A stretch of DNA of 64,000 bases from Paulownia fortunei (Eukaryota > Streptophyta > Magnoliopsida > Lamiales > Paulowniaceae), in the NCBI GenBank assembly GCA_019321725.1, contig CM033107.1:1443001-1507000 (forward strand), read 5' to 3'. The position numbers and the translations under genes were made by a program. This document shows positions 13,800 through 27,250 of this stretch, piece after piece. Numbering within the stretch: the stretch's first letter is position 1; each line of letters opens with the position of its first letter. Under the pieces are notes generated by a model, which was not told where the DNA came from, ran no database searches, and was given only the letters and a program-made list of their open reading frames with translations.

Positions 13800-15150
13800 C
13801 CAACCCCCAACCCCTCTTCCCAGTCCAATTAGTTTTTGTGATGTGAAGAAATAAGAATTAAGAAGTTGTGATATTAAGAAAAAATTAAAACACGATATAA
13901 AATATTATTTAAAATAAAGAATTGGATGAATTTAGTATATAGATATGAATGTAAAAAAAAATATTATATTTTGTGTCAAGAAAATCTTAATTGCTTACAA
14001 TTTCAATTTACATTGACACCCTGACAAAGAACTTTTGGCAGGCCATATTTATCTGAAATTACATAATAGAGCTAGAACCTTTTTTGTTATACACTTGCAC
14101 TATCATTTATTTGTGGGAAGGCTATTTAATCTCATGTCAATCTGACCCAAATCTTTGCCCTTTTACCAAAGAAAAAATTGGATTTCAGATCTTAATCTAA
14201 TTATAGATGAGTTCTGTGATAGCATGCAACTTGAATTTTGTGTTTTTTTATGATTTAAATAAGAAAATTCATGTTAAGATTTTTATTTCACCTGTCTAAC
14301 AGTAAATCTAAACTTACTAATTTTATTTTCATTAACCGAAAAGCGAAGCTTACCAATCATGCAACCCCTTTATTATGGTAGAAACAAGAAATTCAAGAAC
14401 TTTCTAATTGAAAATTCGTGAATTGAAGTTGTTAAAAAATATATTTTTTCATCTTCATTTGAAAGAATTTAAATGGTTATGCTAAAGAAGTAAAGTCGTG
14501 ATACTGTTTTTGTCATGGTAAAAAATACTTCCATAACTAAAGAATAATACCCTCAAAATTAGCGTATTATCCACTTTTATCAAAACTGTATTATTAACAT
14601 TTAGTTGTGCAAATATAATAATTTTATCAATGTCAAAACACTAAGGGCTAGTTTATTTACATTTCCAAAGAAATTTTACTATTTGAAACTAGGTAAATGC
14701 ATTTGCTTTACTCATTTTTATTAAAAATATTATTTATTTTTATTTTTAAATTTTTTTTATCAAAATTAAAAATAAAAATATACATATCAAACATATTGTC
14801 ATGCCTACTAATATTTTACGTCATTTTATACAAAAAATATTATAAAATAAATACATTTATTTATAATATATAGTATCAACATAGAAATATAATTAACTCA
14901 AGCATATTTTATTTTTATACAGAAATTTATTTGCAATTTTAAAAATGTTGAAAATAAAAAAATGAGTTTTAAAATAAATCAAACGGGATCTAACAAATTT
15001 ATCAATGACAAATTCATCTAAAAATAAGGTATAACATTCCAATGTGCATACTCATTTTCTAACATGATTTTTACTTCCACACTAAGTCATTCTTATGGAG
15101 TTCTTTGCCAAACTCCTCTTTGACTAAGGACAAAATTGTCAACTCGCATG
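13800..15150. other. AT-rich intergenic DNA
   Basis: No gene is seen. It contains a palindromic MITE-like element at about 14645-14991, listed separately. Confidence 0.6.
14645..14991. repeat. MITE-like AT-rich palindromic element
   Basis: The segment opens with GGGCTAGTTTATTTACATTT and closes with AAATAAATCAAACGGGATCT, whose reverse complement begins AGATCCCGTTTGATTTATTT. The imperfect inverted ends resemble those at 47509-47878 and 63344-63610, suggesting one family of non-coding elements of 270-370 bp. No clear target duplication was found, so the boundaries are approximate. Confidence 0.4.
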
Positions 15151-15159
15151 GAGACAGGA

Positions 15160-15570
15160 CTGCCAGAAGTGTTTTTTTCTAGGGAGTGCCCCTAAGTTTT
15201 TATTCACGTGTCTCCGTTCCCACAACCTGCGGAAAATTCTCTTAAATCATTAGTCAAGGTTGCACGCGCTGTCCCCACTCGCCTTCATTTGGGGTACCCT
15301 TTACAGCGCAGGCAGCGCAATAATCGATGCGTTCTAAGGCGCGTGACATATGCGCGTGGACGAGGCATAACCGATTTTGGCGGGTCGTGTTCTGCGGTTA
15401 AGTAGCGATTCCGATACCGCCACGTTTGTGGTTTTATTTACGGGATTGCCACCTCCGACACAACGTCAAGGTCAGATGCGCCGTTTTGTCTGTTAGGTGA
15501 ACTAGCGACAGCCTTCGATAACTCCGAGAACATGTACGCACTGTGGCACGTGAGATGTCACATGCGTCAA
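15160..15570. other. GC/CpG-rich island of unknown origin
   Basis: This segment of about 410 bp has many CpG dinucleotides and abruptly higher GC than either flank. It contains CACGTG G-boxes near 15206 and 15548 and an E2F-like TTTTGGCGGG near 15375. The longest open frame (about 65 codons, 15208-15405, plus) has no recognisable domain. It is not 18S, 25S or 5S rRNA, a tRNA, or a protein I recognise. Confidence 0.5.
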
Positions 15571-15697
15571 TATTTGTGGATTTTATTCTTTTTAATAATA
15601 GTATTAATATTAATATTTTAATGATTAATTAATAATTAAAATTAATATTAACAACTATATTATATGACTATATGGTGTGTCTTCATTTAGCCAATAG

Positions 15698-16114
15698 CAA
15701 TTCTATCTTTTTTATTTTTTTTAATAATCAGGTTTCTGATTTACACCAATCAATTTTGGACCTCCTAACCACCTGCCCAAATACTTAGGAGGAGGTAAAT
15801 CGTGGATATGTTTCAATTGGATCACAGATTTTCCTATAACTGTACACTTCTGCGCACAAGAGCCTCCTCCAAAGTGATTGCTCCATACCAAACTCCAGTC
15901 GCAGTCCCACTGGCAGTACAGTGATTGTTTCATACCAAAATTCAGATGTATCAAACTTCGGCCGCAGGTTCCCACTGGCAGTATAGTGATTGTTTCAAAC
16001 CAAAATTCAGCTGTAGGTTCCCATCAGGATTCGAACCTCCACTCTGCCGCTGGAAGCGAAAAACATATTGATTGATCCACCAGTCGAGTTGTGCCCCGAC
16101 GGCATCAATTCTAT
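15698..16114 (-). mobile_element. tRNA-derived SINE with target-site duplication
   Basis: The body is 15707-16105 on the minus strand, flanked by perfect 9-bp direct repeats CAATTCTAT at 15698-15706 and 16106-16114. The head begins GGGGCACAACTCGACTGGTG (a degenerate pol III A box, about 16080-16090). A perfect B box GTTCGAATC lies at 16028-16036. The 3' end is an A-rich tail, seen as T-rich sequence on the plus strand at 15707-15722. The middle has two related tandem subunits, each starting CCCACTGGCAGTA on the plus strand (about 15906 and 15971), with a third, more diverged copy before them. It has no coding capacity and depends on LINE machinery for movement. Confidence 0.75.
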
Positions 16115-16570
16115 TTAATTGCTTCTTGGTTATATGGTCTAACAATGCATTGATAGTTATCAATTCACATCATTTTTTTTTTCACATGAAAAAGAGACAT
16201 TAGTAGTAGTTATATGAGTTTGTTATATTAACGGTCAACAACTAAATCACATGTAATTGATAATTATGGAGCAAAACTTACATAATAAAATAAGACATTG
16301 GATGAAATTGAAATTGAAAATCCTGTAATTATAAAATATTGAATTCTCAATCTTTACCCAGAAGATTTGAATATTTTCACATTCAAACTTTAGTACTAAC
16401 AAATAACCTTGAAAACTATCTTGCTTTAGCATTTACAACGTACAAATATATTTTCTTTTTAACTGTTGTTCATACATTCATTAGTCATCATCAAAAGATA
16501 AAAAAATAACAACAAAGATAAACTATTAAAATGCTTTTTCACTTATTTTTGGTTTTCTTGCCAAAAGTTT

Positions 16571-16720
16571 ATGATTTGAACTAACAACACGTTGTTGTAC
16601 ATAAACCAATCAATAAATTTATAATTTGAACTAACACATCGTTATAGTTTGTGAATCAATCAATAAATTTATGATTTGAACTGACACATCGTTGTAGTAT
16701 GTGAATCAATTAATTCTGTG
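16571..16720. repeat. Tandem repeat, three copies of 50 bp
   Basis: Three diverged 50-bp units at 16571-16620, 16621-16670 and 16671-16720, each starting ATNATTTGAACT and containing a CGTTGT-like core and CAATCAATAAATTT-like end. Confidence 0.85.
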
Positions 16721-19700
16721 GTGAAGCAGTTCCAGTATATTATAACGAGAAACGAATATTTCATAGTAATGATACTTCAAAACGAACATTTCATAATAAT
16801 AAAAGACTCCTGCAATTATATCCATATAGTTAAAAAATAAAAAAACAAATGTAACAACACTATATACTAATGCATAGAAGCACTAAAAACACCATAATTG
16901 TTTAGTCACAAACCATTAATATTCTAAGCCAAGCCTTAATTATGAAACCAATTGGAGACAACTTTTTAAGACTTTGGGTTCTATCCTCTCATGATTCTTC
17001 ACAAGCAAAGAACACTTAAGTGTGAGAAAAATGAGGTCCCTATTAGTGGCTCTTGTGTAGATTCACGACCCAATTATATAGCGCCACGTGGATTATTTTA
17101 TTCTTTGTAAGGACTAAAGTCCACCTAACCAAGAATTAGAATGGGATGGTAGGGCTAATTCACATTGTCCTAATGATGACTGGATTAGATAAATTTGGCC
17201 AATCGACAAAGCTTACAACTTTGGATTGTTCACAACATGTGAGTGGGGGGGGGGGGGGGGCAATTGGTAGGTATTATAGCAAAACCCTTAGTGTCTTTAA
17301 TGATTAATACTAGTTAGGAGTTGAACTTTGGAGTTAATTATATTTTAGGGGTGGTTCTCCTTGGACCACCCTACTTGTGAGGGGGAGTTTTGGATTAAGA
17401 AAAGTGAGTCTTGGAGTTGGTTTAATTACTTGAATTTTCTTTTTATGTTTTATTATTGTAGGTGTTGATGTCGTTGTTTCGTTAGAAAATTTTGCATCTA
17501 TCTATAATAATTTCGATATTTTGATCCATAAGAGATGAGAATTTTGAAGTTTTCTAAATTGGTAAATTATGATTTTTTGAAATTGATGGGTATTTATATT
17601 TGATTTTTCGAAATGCTCTGAACACGAAAAAGTAATTTTTAAATAAGTTAAAATTTTTATTTTTTATACAGGTTAAATCTAATCTAATCGTGATTGAATT
17701 TGTGTAGATAATTCATCCATTAATTCTTTGAGTAGATTTAGGGTCTCACAGATAATAACATATGTCTACAAGTACGTGACTCTTACCTAATTTTATTATT
17801 ATAAATATTCCATATAGCATTGGCAAAATATATTTTTAACATATATAATTTTTTATTTATATTTGTTCGTATCGACATTTTCAATTTATATATAGTAGGA
17901 TTTTGATGAACCTAGCATGTATGTGATTACAAACTGACTCATATTAAATATTCTAGATTATGGAATCGTGATCACACCCAACCCTTAAAAATCGGGTAAG
18001 ATTTGACCCCAAATCAAAAATAAAGGGGAGGTGGGCATGTAGAGTAGAATATGATACTGAGAGGACCGAAAGGGTAAGTTCAGCATTTATCCTTGTCCCC
18101 TTGAATTGTAATAAATGTTAAGTTCATGTTCTGTTTAGATTTTCTTTTAAGTGAAACGGTCCAAAAACTTCATTTTATTATTAACCCATCAATAATTAAT
18201 TGATCACATGCCATACTCACATATAAATTGTATTAAATCATGAGGAAATTAAAATGCGGTATATAATTCTGTCACATAAATAATTTCCCTTGAATTGATG
18301 CGGTTAAATACTCCCTAGTTTGAAGTGAATTATCTCCTCTTGCGAGTAATTATTTATTTTTGGTCGACAAGCTGGTCTTTTTTCTTGCCATCAAGTTAGA
18401 CATTGAGATAGGGTCTGAAATTATCCCAAGAAAACCTCATATTTAAGTCAATAAATATTTTAGAGAGAATAATTACTAATTAAAAGTAAAAAAATAATAA
18501 TATATCTTATAAATAAGTAGGAGATGAATATTTATATCTATTTTTAATAAAACATGGGTCTTTTGATATAATTAGGGCCTCTAGGCTTTCAAACCTTTTT
18601 GGGTTGGATTCAACCATTTATTGAGTTTAAATAAAATAAAATAAAACATCCCATCATATATGTATGAATTTTATATTCTTTTATATATATATATATATAT
18701 GTATATGTATGTATTTATATTCCTAATTATTTTCTGGGACCTCAATCCCAAACTGGACTGGGTGAATTTCATGTATAGAACTCTGGAAGTTATTATAGGA
18801 AGAGTAAACACACAGCACATGGTAGGGTCCAAATCTAAAGCAGGCCCGTACCATATTAGTAGACCCGGGCTAGACTGTTGATTCTGCCCGTTGTGTTGGG
18901 CGGGTCAGGGTTTTTTATTTGATATCTTCGTTCACCGTGCAAAGATGGAGACTTCTGCATGGGTTGATTGGATTAGGGTTGTACTTGAATTTAAAGATAC
19001 AGTCAGATGGAAGCATTTTGAATTTTGACAAAAATATCCTTAACTATTACAAAATATCCAGTTGGTAACATGCAAAATAATAGCTTATTAGATTTTCTTA
19101 AAAGCGTGATTATATTCGGCTAAATTAGGAATGACAGTGTGGGGCAGATACTCGCCCCACCCAATTTGAGTCTTTTAAAATGGTTACCAACTTTCTGTCT
19201 TATGTCTTCTTTTAGTTTTATGTAGTTTTTTTTTTTTTTTTTTATGATTATTGAATTTTGACATAAAGATTTGGTATTGATAATAAAATATATATTAATT
19301 ATTAAAGATAATAATAATATTAATTTATAGAAGACGAATATAGTTAAATTATATGTTCCACTATTTTGAAAGGTTTTATATATCCTCTCTACATATAATT
19401 TTTTAATTTATTTTATTTATAATGCATGTTTGTATTGATTTATATATAAATCAATTGGAATGTTTTTGAATTGAAGTTGAAGTTTAGAAATATTTTTTAA
19501 TAATCTAATAATGTTGTAACGTGCATAGTCATTTAATTCAGAAATCAATAAAGGTTAAATAAATTAATAATTTTAAAATATATTTTATATTATAAAATAA
19601 TAAGAGTATGAGATGGGTTTGCGACGGATCCACTAAAACCTGTTAACCTCCTCGAACCTCGTCGAGTTTATAAAATTAAAACTCTTTTCTATCTCAAGAA

Positions 19701-20199
19701 CCATTTATTCAGGTTTGAACCCACTTCGAACGAGATGAGTTCATTGTGAGTCGGAGTATGAATATCATTAAAATATTTTGAAACTATTTTTTATTTATGA
19801 TATCATTAAAATATGAATATCCTTAAAAATAGACTAGTATTTAAAAACAACGGATCTAAAAATTCCCGTGTAATATATTGCTCGTCTTTCTCTATATTCA
19901 ACGTACTCTCTACAATTTCCATCACTTGTAACAATTTTGTTCTGAGTTGTAAAAACAGTTTTTCAAGCTCTTATTTGTTCTGCAGCTGATCATGGTGGAC
20001 AAAAGGGCAGTTGTCTGAAACAGGAATGACCATGTGAACCACTGTCTAGTCTACTAGTCATTATCTAAAGTCTATGGCCATCAAATTTCTTATCATTTTG
20101 AACATTGTCATAATCTCAATAATGAAAGTCAGGACAAGCATCTTATGAACCAATAAGATTCTAAGAACTAGGCACATTAGATGAATTAAATTAAGTTGC
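16721..20199. other. AT-rich intergenic DNA
   Basis: No gene is seen. Contents are a G16 homopolymer at 17245-17260, a CCACGTGG box near 17083-17090, a TA-rich microsatellite around 18681-18712, and a possible decayed repeat at about 19130-19745, judged by GGGGCAGATACTCGCCCCAC near 19141 and dispersed GGATCC-type remnants. Open frames here are short and lack domains. Confidence 0.5.
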
Positions 20200-20480
20200 G
20201 TATAATATGTTATTATTTAAATTTTATTAAATTTTAAAAATTATGTTTAATAAGGTTTGATTGTTAGATCGAATTGAATACGAATCGAACTCGAGTACTT
20301 TGATCTTTTTATATATATATTTTTATTATTTGTTACTAATCAAAAAATCGAGATCGAGCCAAACTTTTGATTTTATCGAACGAAAAAATGTGTTCAAATT
20401 TAGTTTATTAAGTTAACGAATTGAGTTCAAACGAGCTTTTGACGATTAGTTTCGAATCGAATATCGAATAGTTTGATTTA
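20200..20480. repeat. Interspersed repeat copy A, paired with 62385-62695
   Basis: Shares a recognisable order of blocks with 62385-62695 in the same orientation: TTATTAAATTTTAAAAATTA, a TCGAGT-rich part, ATATATATATTTTTA, another TCGAG block, a TTATTAAGTTAACGAAT-like block, then CGAATCGAATAT. Non-coding. The superfamily is not recognised. Confidence 0.6.
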
Positions 20481-23420
20481 TTTTTCAACTTTACTCAGGA
20501 GCCCAACCCCCACACATCACAAAGTCCATTTTTTTTTTTTTAAAAAGGAAATAAGTAAAAATGAAGGTATTTTTTTATTTTTTTTTGGATTATTATGTGT
20601 GATCTTCTACTATGAATCACGTTGTATCATTTATTACATTGAATTAATTATCTGACATGTATAAAATCTTATCCTTAGCACCCATAGCAAAGATAAGAAA
20701 ATAAGTAAAAAGGAAGGCATTAAAAAAAAAAAAAGATGGATGTATTTGTGTGTAATGTGTCACCTAAGGCTTTAGCTATGGGCTAGCTGAAAAACTTGAA
20801 GCTTCCATTGGGCCACACAGAGTTTGGGCTTGTCTATATATATATTTTCTTTTAACAATAAGCTTGTTTCCTTATATACTCATCACTGTCCGAAGGGATC
20901 ATGTCTCCTAAATTAGGGTTAACAAATTATGTTCTCATTTTTACATTTTTTTTTTATATATTGGAACTAATATTGTTCTCTATTATTGCTCATGAGATTG
21001 CAGAACCTCAGACTCTAAAAATAAATTAAAAAATAAATAAAAAGAAAAAGAAAAGGAAAAAGAAAAAGAAAAATGCTGTCTCAAAATTTCGGTATCCCAA
21101 ATGTTGGGTTTATATCAAGCAGAACTCATAATAAACTGAGGCCCACAATGGCCCAATTTAAAAGTGGGGTTTTAATATATTATATTTACCAATTTTTTTT
21201 TTAAGTAAATGGGCTCCGAGTTTTGGAAATCCTAGATGGGTGTTTGGGCGGCCCACCAGTAATAGAAATTTATATTGTAAATTGAGTTATTGTTCTTTTT
21301 AAGGTAAATTGTAAAATATACCATGAGGTTTAATTTAATTATATAAAAATTCAATCGCCTTTCAAAATTACAAATACACTCTTGTGAGATATTACAAATA
21401 TTTATTGAAGTTTGTCTTTATTTTACAAATATACCCTTAATAGGTACAATTTGTAAAATATAAATAAATATCAACAGGATATTTGTAATTTATAAATTTA
21501 TATAATTTTTTTAAAATAGCTCAAATTTCAAGAATAATTTTTATAAATTCACCCTTATTTTTATGTTATAAGAATTGGACATATGCAAGCTTATCTATAT
21601 TATGGTATCAAAATGAATACCCATAAGTGCCTTGGTTTGACTAAAACCATCGTAACTATGGCCCTAAATTTAAATAATGACCCAAATCAATTAGTGGAAT
21701 TTGGTAATATTGACTCTTGAGATGAATCAAGATTTTCATAATTATTATATGGACCCTCATAGACTTTTTCTCTATGTAGGGCTTTCGATGGCATTGAATG
21801 CTGCTCTATTTTAATTTTTACGTTTTTTTTATTATATGAAATATTCGCAATTTAAGTAATATATCATGTAAATATCAAATATTTTTCTAGTTTATATTCA
21901 ATACATTAATTGAGATGTACATTTCTTGAAGAAATAGGATGTCTTGAAATCATAGTCATCCATTTTTTATTATGCTCATATAGTTTTTAATCCTAGTTAG
22001 TTAAATACGGGAAGCAAAAATCGATATTTAATACGTACACATATATTATAAATTTTTATTAAATGTTACGTTGAAAAAATTAATAAAAAATATAAAAATG
22101 GTTAATATACGAATTTATAAACGAATAGGTAAAATATGAATGTAAAAGAATTGTTCAAAAGCAAAAATACGACTTATTCTGATATTATGTTTATATGAAT
22201 TATATTTTTACTTATTTTTAAATTGTACAAAAATTATTTTATAAATATTTTATGTTATTTAATTTATAATTATGATATAATTTAATGATAATTGGAGTTT
22301 TTATTTTTTATTTACATGATATTCCATTAATATTTATAAATAACTTTTAGATTATATTTAAATATTATAAATATTTATTAAAATGGAGTATTATTCATCA
22401 AATATTATATGAATAATTATAATACGTGTACTAAACGTTTCATTTCAAAAATACATAATATTACTCGACTGTTCAGAATGTGTATGAGAAACAAAAATAT
22501 TTTTGAGGTATTCATATGTATGTATATTATACAAATATAATACGAATTTTACCAAACATAATTCTTAATTTTCTCCAATTGACAAATGAAATCCCATTAA
22601 CCATTAACCTTGGTCAAATTATGACTAGGGTTTGACAAGTTATAAATATTCACACATGATTTAGAGACTATTTTTTTTCCTATCTAATTGTATCACCAAC
22701 TTTATCCATAAAGAAGTAATCATTTATTAGAAGTCATATTGTTTAATTTTTAATAATTTTGATATCATAAACCTTCAAATGATAATAATTGTTATAATTT
22801 TTATGCTACCACAATACTTTGTAAAAATATTATTTAAATGATTCATTATTTGATTAGATTAACTTATGAAATAACATCGTAAATTGTTTTACCGAATATT
22901 TGTTTTTGTTTTCAAAAATTATTCTATTTTTAATTTATTCTATATAAATAAAATTAAATACACATATCGTTCTTCAATATATTTTACTCTTAATATATTA
23001 TATTTTTCAATATTTCTTTCAAAACAATTCTCCTAAAACACCAAAAAATAAATCAAAATATTTCCTTAATTTTAGGACAAAGGATTATTTAATTGATTAT
23101 ATATATTTGAAAAAAGTTTAGATTGGTTGACATTGCCACATGCCGACAATTGTATCTCATGTGAGCTGCCGCTTTATGCTTACACAACTTTTGTCTCTCT
23201 ATCACCCGGCTTCACTCCCCTACTTCTCCTCGTGGTGCACCCACACACCATGAAACCAATCAAAACCTTAGGAAGGATTTACGACGAGTTTGGTCAAATT
23301 TTTCATCAAAAAAAAAAAAAATTAAACTCAAAACCCGACTTGTCCCATTCCAAATCCAAAATCTGATGAGTTCAATGGACCCTCCAACCGATTAAAAATA
23401 AAATAATAACCTTTTAAATC

Positions 23421-23462
<42 letters not shown>

Positions 23463-26400
23463 TTAATAAAAGCTTTGCAGTAGAAAAAAGAGCAACCAAT
23501 ATACACTTTTAAAAGAACATGTGCCTTCATGTGAAGTTAAAAGACTTCACATAAAACGTATTTACTCAAAAGAAAAACTTTTGGTGTGGAGTCTGAACAA
23601 AGAAATTCTAAGGCTTAAAGAATTTACTAAATTAAAAAATTGATAAGAATTCGATAAAAGTGTGAAATTAAACTAATTAATAATTATAAATATATTTTAA
23701 ATAAAAAAATTTAAAATATATCAATTAAAATTCATTACCTGCCTCAAATTCAATTAAATTTAAAAAATTAAAATTCATTATTCATTTCACCGTTTACGAT
23801 CCCTACAAGCCCCACATGGATCTAGTTCTTTCCATCTAGCAAGATCTAAAAAGAGGAAACTAGAGCCGAGGAGGACTAAAAAGTAAAAACCTAATACATT
23901 GCGTAATAAAATATCTGCAATCATTGGTCATTGTTCAGGTTTAGGAGATGACATACATGTTTATTGACCTTTCTGTCCTCAACCATTTTGTGAAGTCAAA
24001 GCATTGCAACATGTGAAAAGACCAATATACCCCCCCATATAGGCAATATTGTGATGAAATACTCCTTTTCCATTATTTTTTAAGTCAAAAACGCAAGATC
24101 ACCTCATGAATGTAATTGATTGGAGATGGTTGACATGATTTTAATTTTTTTTATCCAAGTAAAAGCTAGAAAAATTGAATTTTTTTGTATTGAATAGCTG
24201 TTTTATAAATAGTATGTTATATTTTTCCTAAAATTAAATTTTTTATTTGATTATGGGGTTTTAGATACATTTTGTTTAATTTCAAACTATCTTATTGAAA
24301 ATCAGTAGTATTAAATCATTATTTTAAATGAAAGGGTACTTTTAAAAATATAATTTTATATTTTAAAAAATAAATTCTTATTTTAGGACATTTCAAAAAT
24401 AAATAACTAAATAAAAATGATAAATTTAGGATAGAAAAAATAATACGTGACATCCTATTTCCTAAAGTACCTAAACGTCTGACCCACTTCATTTAAATTT
24501 CATCAACTTTTTGCAGCAAACTCTTCATATTCACAATAACTAGGCCAATATCATATAGAGGTTTTCATCATGTAATGCAAAAATCCTTCACGACATTGGT
24601 ACAATCACCTTTAATTATGGCCGACAAGTTTGCCAACATGAGCCATAGCAACCACACCAACCCTAATTGCTCACAACCACAACAAAACAAAGTGTCCCCT
24701 TGATAAATGATACTTTCTTGTCCCAAATTTATTATTTCTATTCCATAATTGATATATTTCAAAATAAAAATTTATTTTTAATAAAAAAAATAATACGATT
24801 TCACTAACTTTCACCAGGGACAAATGTGTAAAGATACTCAAAACGTTCATTTTATCGACTTTTATTTGAATGAAGTATAATGATTGTGATGGGATCTCCT
24901 TAAGTTGGAAATAGAGTTACCATAAGAGGCCATCCACATTCATGAAAGTAGCTTCAAATACTGCACGGCAAATAAAGATACTCAAATCGTTCATTTTATC
25001 AATTTTCATCTAAAATTTTATGTCAAATCAATTTTTAAAAAATAATGTTGAGAGGAATGGAGTATAAATGATTGTGGTGGCAGTCTGTTTACGTTGGGAA
25101 TAAGAGTTACCATAAGAGGTCATCCGATTTGTGTATGTAGCTTCCAAAATTGCATGAGATCAGTTGTTGGCACATACCTGCTAATCAATATTCGAGCTTT
25201 ACACCAATCATAAGTTTGTTTCTATTACACCATATTGCCCAAGTTAGATTTGATATATGGGCATCCATGAAATCATGTAATTAATCTTCCAAGCCATACT
25301 CATGATCTTCAAAATAACTGGGGACGGCTAGTGAGACGATAGGGAATAAGTTTCATACTTCAATGGTGCATTCAGGAGCACGCGAGTGGGGGTAGGGATT
25401 CTCTCCCTCCATAATCCATAGTTGTCTATGGCGAAACTGGAGTAGAGCTGAAGGAAAGATAAATTGCTAAATTTTACGTATATAACTAAACTCACCTTAT
25501 ACAAGAAAGGTGAATCGAAACAGGTTTTGACCATAGAGAATAAAGTAAGGGTTTACCGATCGAACCCTAGAGATAGAAATAATATTAGAAACTCAAAATA
25601 ACTATTATTAGGTGAATGCAAAACAACAATCGATCGAAATAATTTATTCAAAATAATTGACCAAATTAATTTTTCACAATACCCAACACCCTACTTCTTA
25701 CTCTACACCCTACTTTTTAGGGGAACATTTTGAAAATAGAATATTAGAAACTCAAATTGCATTCTAGGAAAAAGTTATTTCATAGTTGATTAAGGGTCTC
25801 ATGAATTAGAAATCTTTCTCTGGTGGAGCATGAGCTCAATAATTCGAGCGGTTAGCTCTTTGTATTTTCTCTTTTTTTTTTTTTCGTTGTCATCCCACCA
25901 ACAGCCTGAAGCAACTTGTTGCGTAAGTAGGCTAACATGCACCACATCCTTCATGAGTATCTCTTTCCCGACATTGGGTTGGATAATAGTCTCTATTTAA
26001 TCCCACCCTTGAATCCTACTCCGCACCATATTCTCGTATTACAAAATATCTCATTTGTTTTATTTGACATCTCTCTCTCTTTCTTTTTTAACATTTACGA
26101 AGTTTTATAACATTTGTTTATTTTAAATATGTATAAATTCGTTTTAAATAAACTCATAATAACTCTGGCTAAGTTATGTAGCACCATTCCCTTGTTATAA
26201 AGTAAATCACGAGCCTTTGTTAAATAAATATGTAAATTTTACTTTAAGTTTGCTATGAGATATGAGATATGAGATATGAGAAAAAAGACACAATGCATAG
26301 TATTAGCTAGTACCTATTCATACTTTGACAAGGTGTTCAACAATGATTATTTTTGCAATGAGGCATACATATAATTAAATTGACCAAGATTGGCTAATAT

Positions 26401-27250
26401 TGCATGGAGTATTTGGTTTATTGTACTATAAAGTGATAATGAGTTTGGTAGCATCTTGAATATTGGAAAAAATCAATTTTTGGGATAGAGCTCTTTGCGT
26501 GTGTGTGTGTGTGTGTATATTGAAGTAAAAAGTGAATGCAACTGTAAAGTAAGTTGTTGGTTTAGGAATAATAATAAGGCGATCCATTCGCTTCCTATAG
26601 GTTTTAACTATTACAAATAAATTTAAAATGAGTTTTGAATTTTTATTTTTAAATTTATTAAATTTATTTATTTTTCTAAATTTATCATATATATATATAT
26701 TTATGTGAACCTTTTTTAAAGAATATGTATTAGAAATTTTATTATATTTTTTTTAAAAAATATATTTTTAATATTTTTAAAATAATAAAATAAATTTAAC
26801 CTATCGTCTCTGAATTGGTCCGAATTCCAAAATTTCTAAATAAGACCAATATTAAATTGACTAACCCTATTCTATTGTCATGATGTACACTCACATGCAT
26901 TTATAGTAATAATTAATTAATTTTTAATATAATCAATAACGAAGTAAAAGTATCCAACTTACATAACAACAACATTACATGTGTTAAGAAAATTATTGGA
27001 CCATAATTTAATTCTATTAAACTAGTATTAAATAAAGGCAAAAGCTAATAAGTTAAACCAATGGTGTTATATATATTTACATTTTAGGTAGATATAAATT
27101 TATTATTTAAATATTATATATTTTATATAATAAAACGCTCCCTTTGTTTACCAAATATATCATACGATTGGGTGTAGATATTACCTTGAACCAATGCTTA
27201 TTTTCCAAATACACGGCAGGCTTTCTTTGGACATGTACAAAGGGCATTGT
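20481..27250. other. AT-rich intergenic DNA
   Basis: About 6.8 kb with no supportable gene. Contents include a purine tract of AAAAG-type repeats at about 21030-21073, an (AT)n microsatellite at 23425-23456, a diverged tandem duplication at 24821-25160 (separate entry), three GAGATAT units near 26259-26281, and a TG repeat near 26498-26515. Open frames are short and domain-free. Confidence 0.55.
24821..25160. repeat. Diverged tandem segmental duplication
   Basis: Copy 1 (about 24821-24967) and copy 2 (about 24968-25160) share AAAGATACTCAAA, CGTTCATTTTATC, GAGTTACCATAAGAGG and CATCC blocks in the same order. Copy 2 carries roughly 40 extra bases near its middle. Non-coding. Confidence 0.75.

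Noticed and set aside
15208..15405. 65-codon plus-strand frame in the GC-rich island
   Set aside because: No recognisable domain; high GC alone lowers stop frequency, so the open frame is weak evidence.
16571..16720. Possible CRISPR-like array
   Set aside because: Three contiguous 50-bp units without spacers, in plant nuclear DNA: a simple tandem repeat.
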